Position numbers and translations under genes: made by a program
DNA from: Candidatus Woesearchaeota archaeon
GTDB lineage: Archaea > Nanobdellota > Nanobdellia > SCGC-AAA011-G17 > UBA489
Assembly (NCBI GenBank): GCA_018658955.1
Contig: JABIPM010000014.1
Location: 1 to 11,815 of the forward strand
Length of the DNA: 11,815 nucleotides
Reading direction: 5' to 3'
Part shown: piece by piece, positions 11,488 through 11,815 of the stretch
How positions within the stretch are numbered: position 1 is the stretch's first letter
Layout of the letters: every line of letters begins with the position of its first letter
The notes under the pieces: generated by a model
The model's input: the letters and a program-made list of their open reading frames with translations, nothing else
What the model was told of the DNA's origin: nothing
Databases searched by the model: none

Positions 11488-11815
11488 ATGCATTCAGATC
11501 ACAAAGTACTTTTTCCAGCGTTTTTGATATTATTTGCTATGTTTTTATCTTTTAATTATGATACTTTAGTTAGTTCCGACGTTGAAATTGGAAATAGTTT
11601 AACTGGTTATTCTGTGATCGGGGGTGTTTGTGGAGATAGTGGGGTGATGTCGATGTATAAAGATACTAATTCTCATGTTGCTTCTGCTGGGACAGATTTG
11701 AGTTATTGTGCGGCTGTTCCTCAGTCTTTATTAACTTCCAATCCTTTACGAAATTGTTATGCTGATTTGTCAAATTTAATTGGTTATGCTTCAAGTGGAA
11801 ATGATATTGGTGCTG
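11488..11815 (+). CDS. Secreted or membrane-anchored surface protein, N-terminal part (3' truncated)
   Basis: The frame runs from the ATG at 11488 to the window end without a stop (109 codons). It begins MHSDHKVLFPAFLILFAMFL, a Sec signal or anchor, followed by a Ser/Gly/Asn/Val-rich extracellular sequence. Three Cys are visible (GVCGDSG, LSYCAAV, RNCYADL), along with the segment VMSMYKDTNSHVAS. Cys plus NSHV/NAHV-type segments recall repetitive Cys-rich surface proteins that I associate with DPANN archaea, but this is memory and not tested. An AAGGGGT ribosome-binding site lies seven bases upstream, and a TATA box lies farther up, so the start is well supported. Confidence 0.8.
   Translation, partial: MHSDHKVLFPAFLILFAMFLSFNYDTLVSSDVEIGNSLTGYSVIGGVCGDSGVMSMYKDTNSHVASAGTDLSYCAAVPQSLLTSNPLRNCYADLSNLIGYASSGNDIGA

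Noticed and set aside
1..11815. CRISPR array, prophage, toxin-antitoxin or defence system
   Set aside because: No spaced short repeats, integrase, nuclease or toxin-like genes were found. The window is mostly housekeeping and surface-protein genes.

Overview
This window is AT-rich archaeal DNA, most likely from a small-genome DPANN lineage of the Woesearchaeota/Pacearchaeota type. The archaeal assignment is firm: it rests on archaeal/eukaryotic-type ribosomal proteins (eL18, eL21), RNA polymerase subunits RpoD, RpoN and RpoF, the RNase P protein Rnp4, Pth2-type peptidyl-tRNA hydrolase, a DUF655 protein, and TATA-box promoters about 25 bases ahead of start codons. The lineage is an inference from base composition, compact gene packing, a free-standing 5S rRNA gene and small surface proteins.

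Layout, left to right. Plus strand, 1-2816: the end of a membrane-anchored extracellular protein (1-597); a shortened DRG/Rbg-type GTPase with a TGS domain (642-1484); a Nudix hydrolase with a helical N-terminal extension (1525-2034); and a two-gene unit of a putative HPF/RaiA-like ribosome-binding protein and pth2. Opposing it is a stand-alone 5S rRNA gene on the minus strand (about 2825-2941) with its own promoter and T-run terminator. A secreted beta-propeller-like protein (3045-4055) with a perfect 67-bp internal repeat then runs into a minus-strand pair of uncharacterised membrane-anchored proteins (4056-5047). Next come rnp4 (5123-5431, plus) and a SprT-like zinc metalloprotease (5421-5891, minus), whose 3' ends overlap.

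From 5946 to 11017 the minus strand carries the conserved archaeal transcription/translation cluster. Read in transcription order it is rpl21e-rpoF-DUF655, then rps13-rps4-rps11-rpoD, then rpl18e-rpl13-rps9-rpoN. Each block appears to have its own promoter, and the third has a leader of about 55 nt with a possible hairpin. The cluster supplies ribosomal proteins together with RNA polymerase subunits, coupling production of the two machines. At the right end a small minus-strand protein of possible HPF-like topology (11087-11374) is divergent from a truncated secreted protein (11488-end).

Most first genes of transcription units have a TATA box 23-30 nt from the start codon and so look leaderless. 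A minority, and several operon-internal genes, have clear Shine-Dalgarno sequences. No tRNA, CRISPR array, insertion sequence or phage gene was found. No wholly new multi-gene system is evident. The best candidates for a second look are the GTPase that has lost its G3/G4 motifs, two divergent HPF-like proteins, the 67-bp repeat, the uS4 tail repeat and the rpl18e leader.
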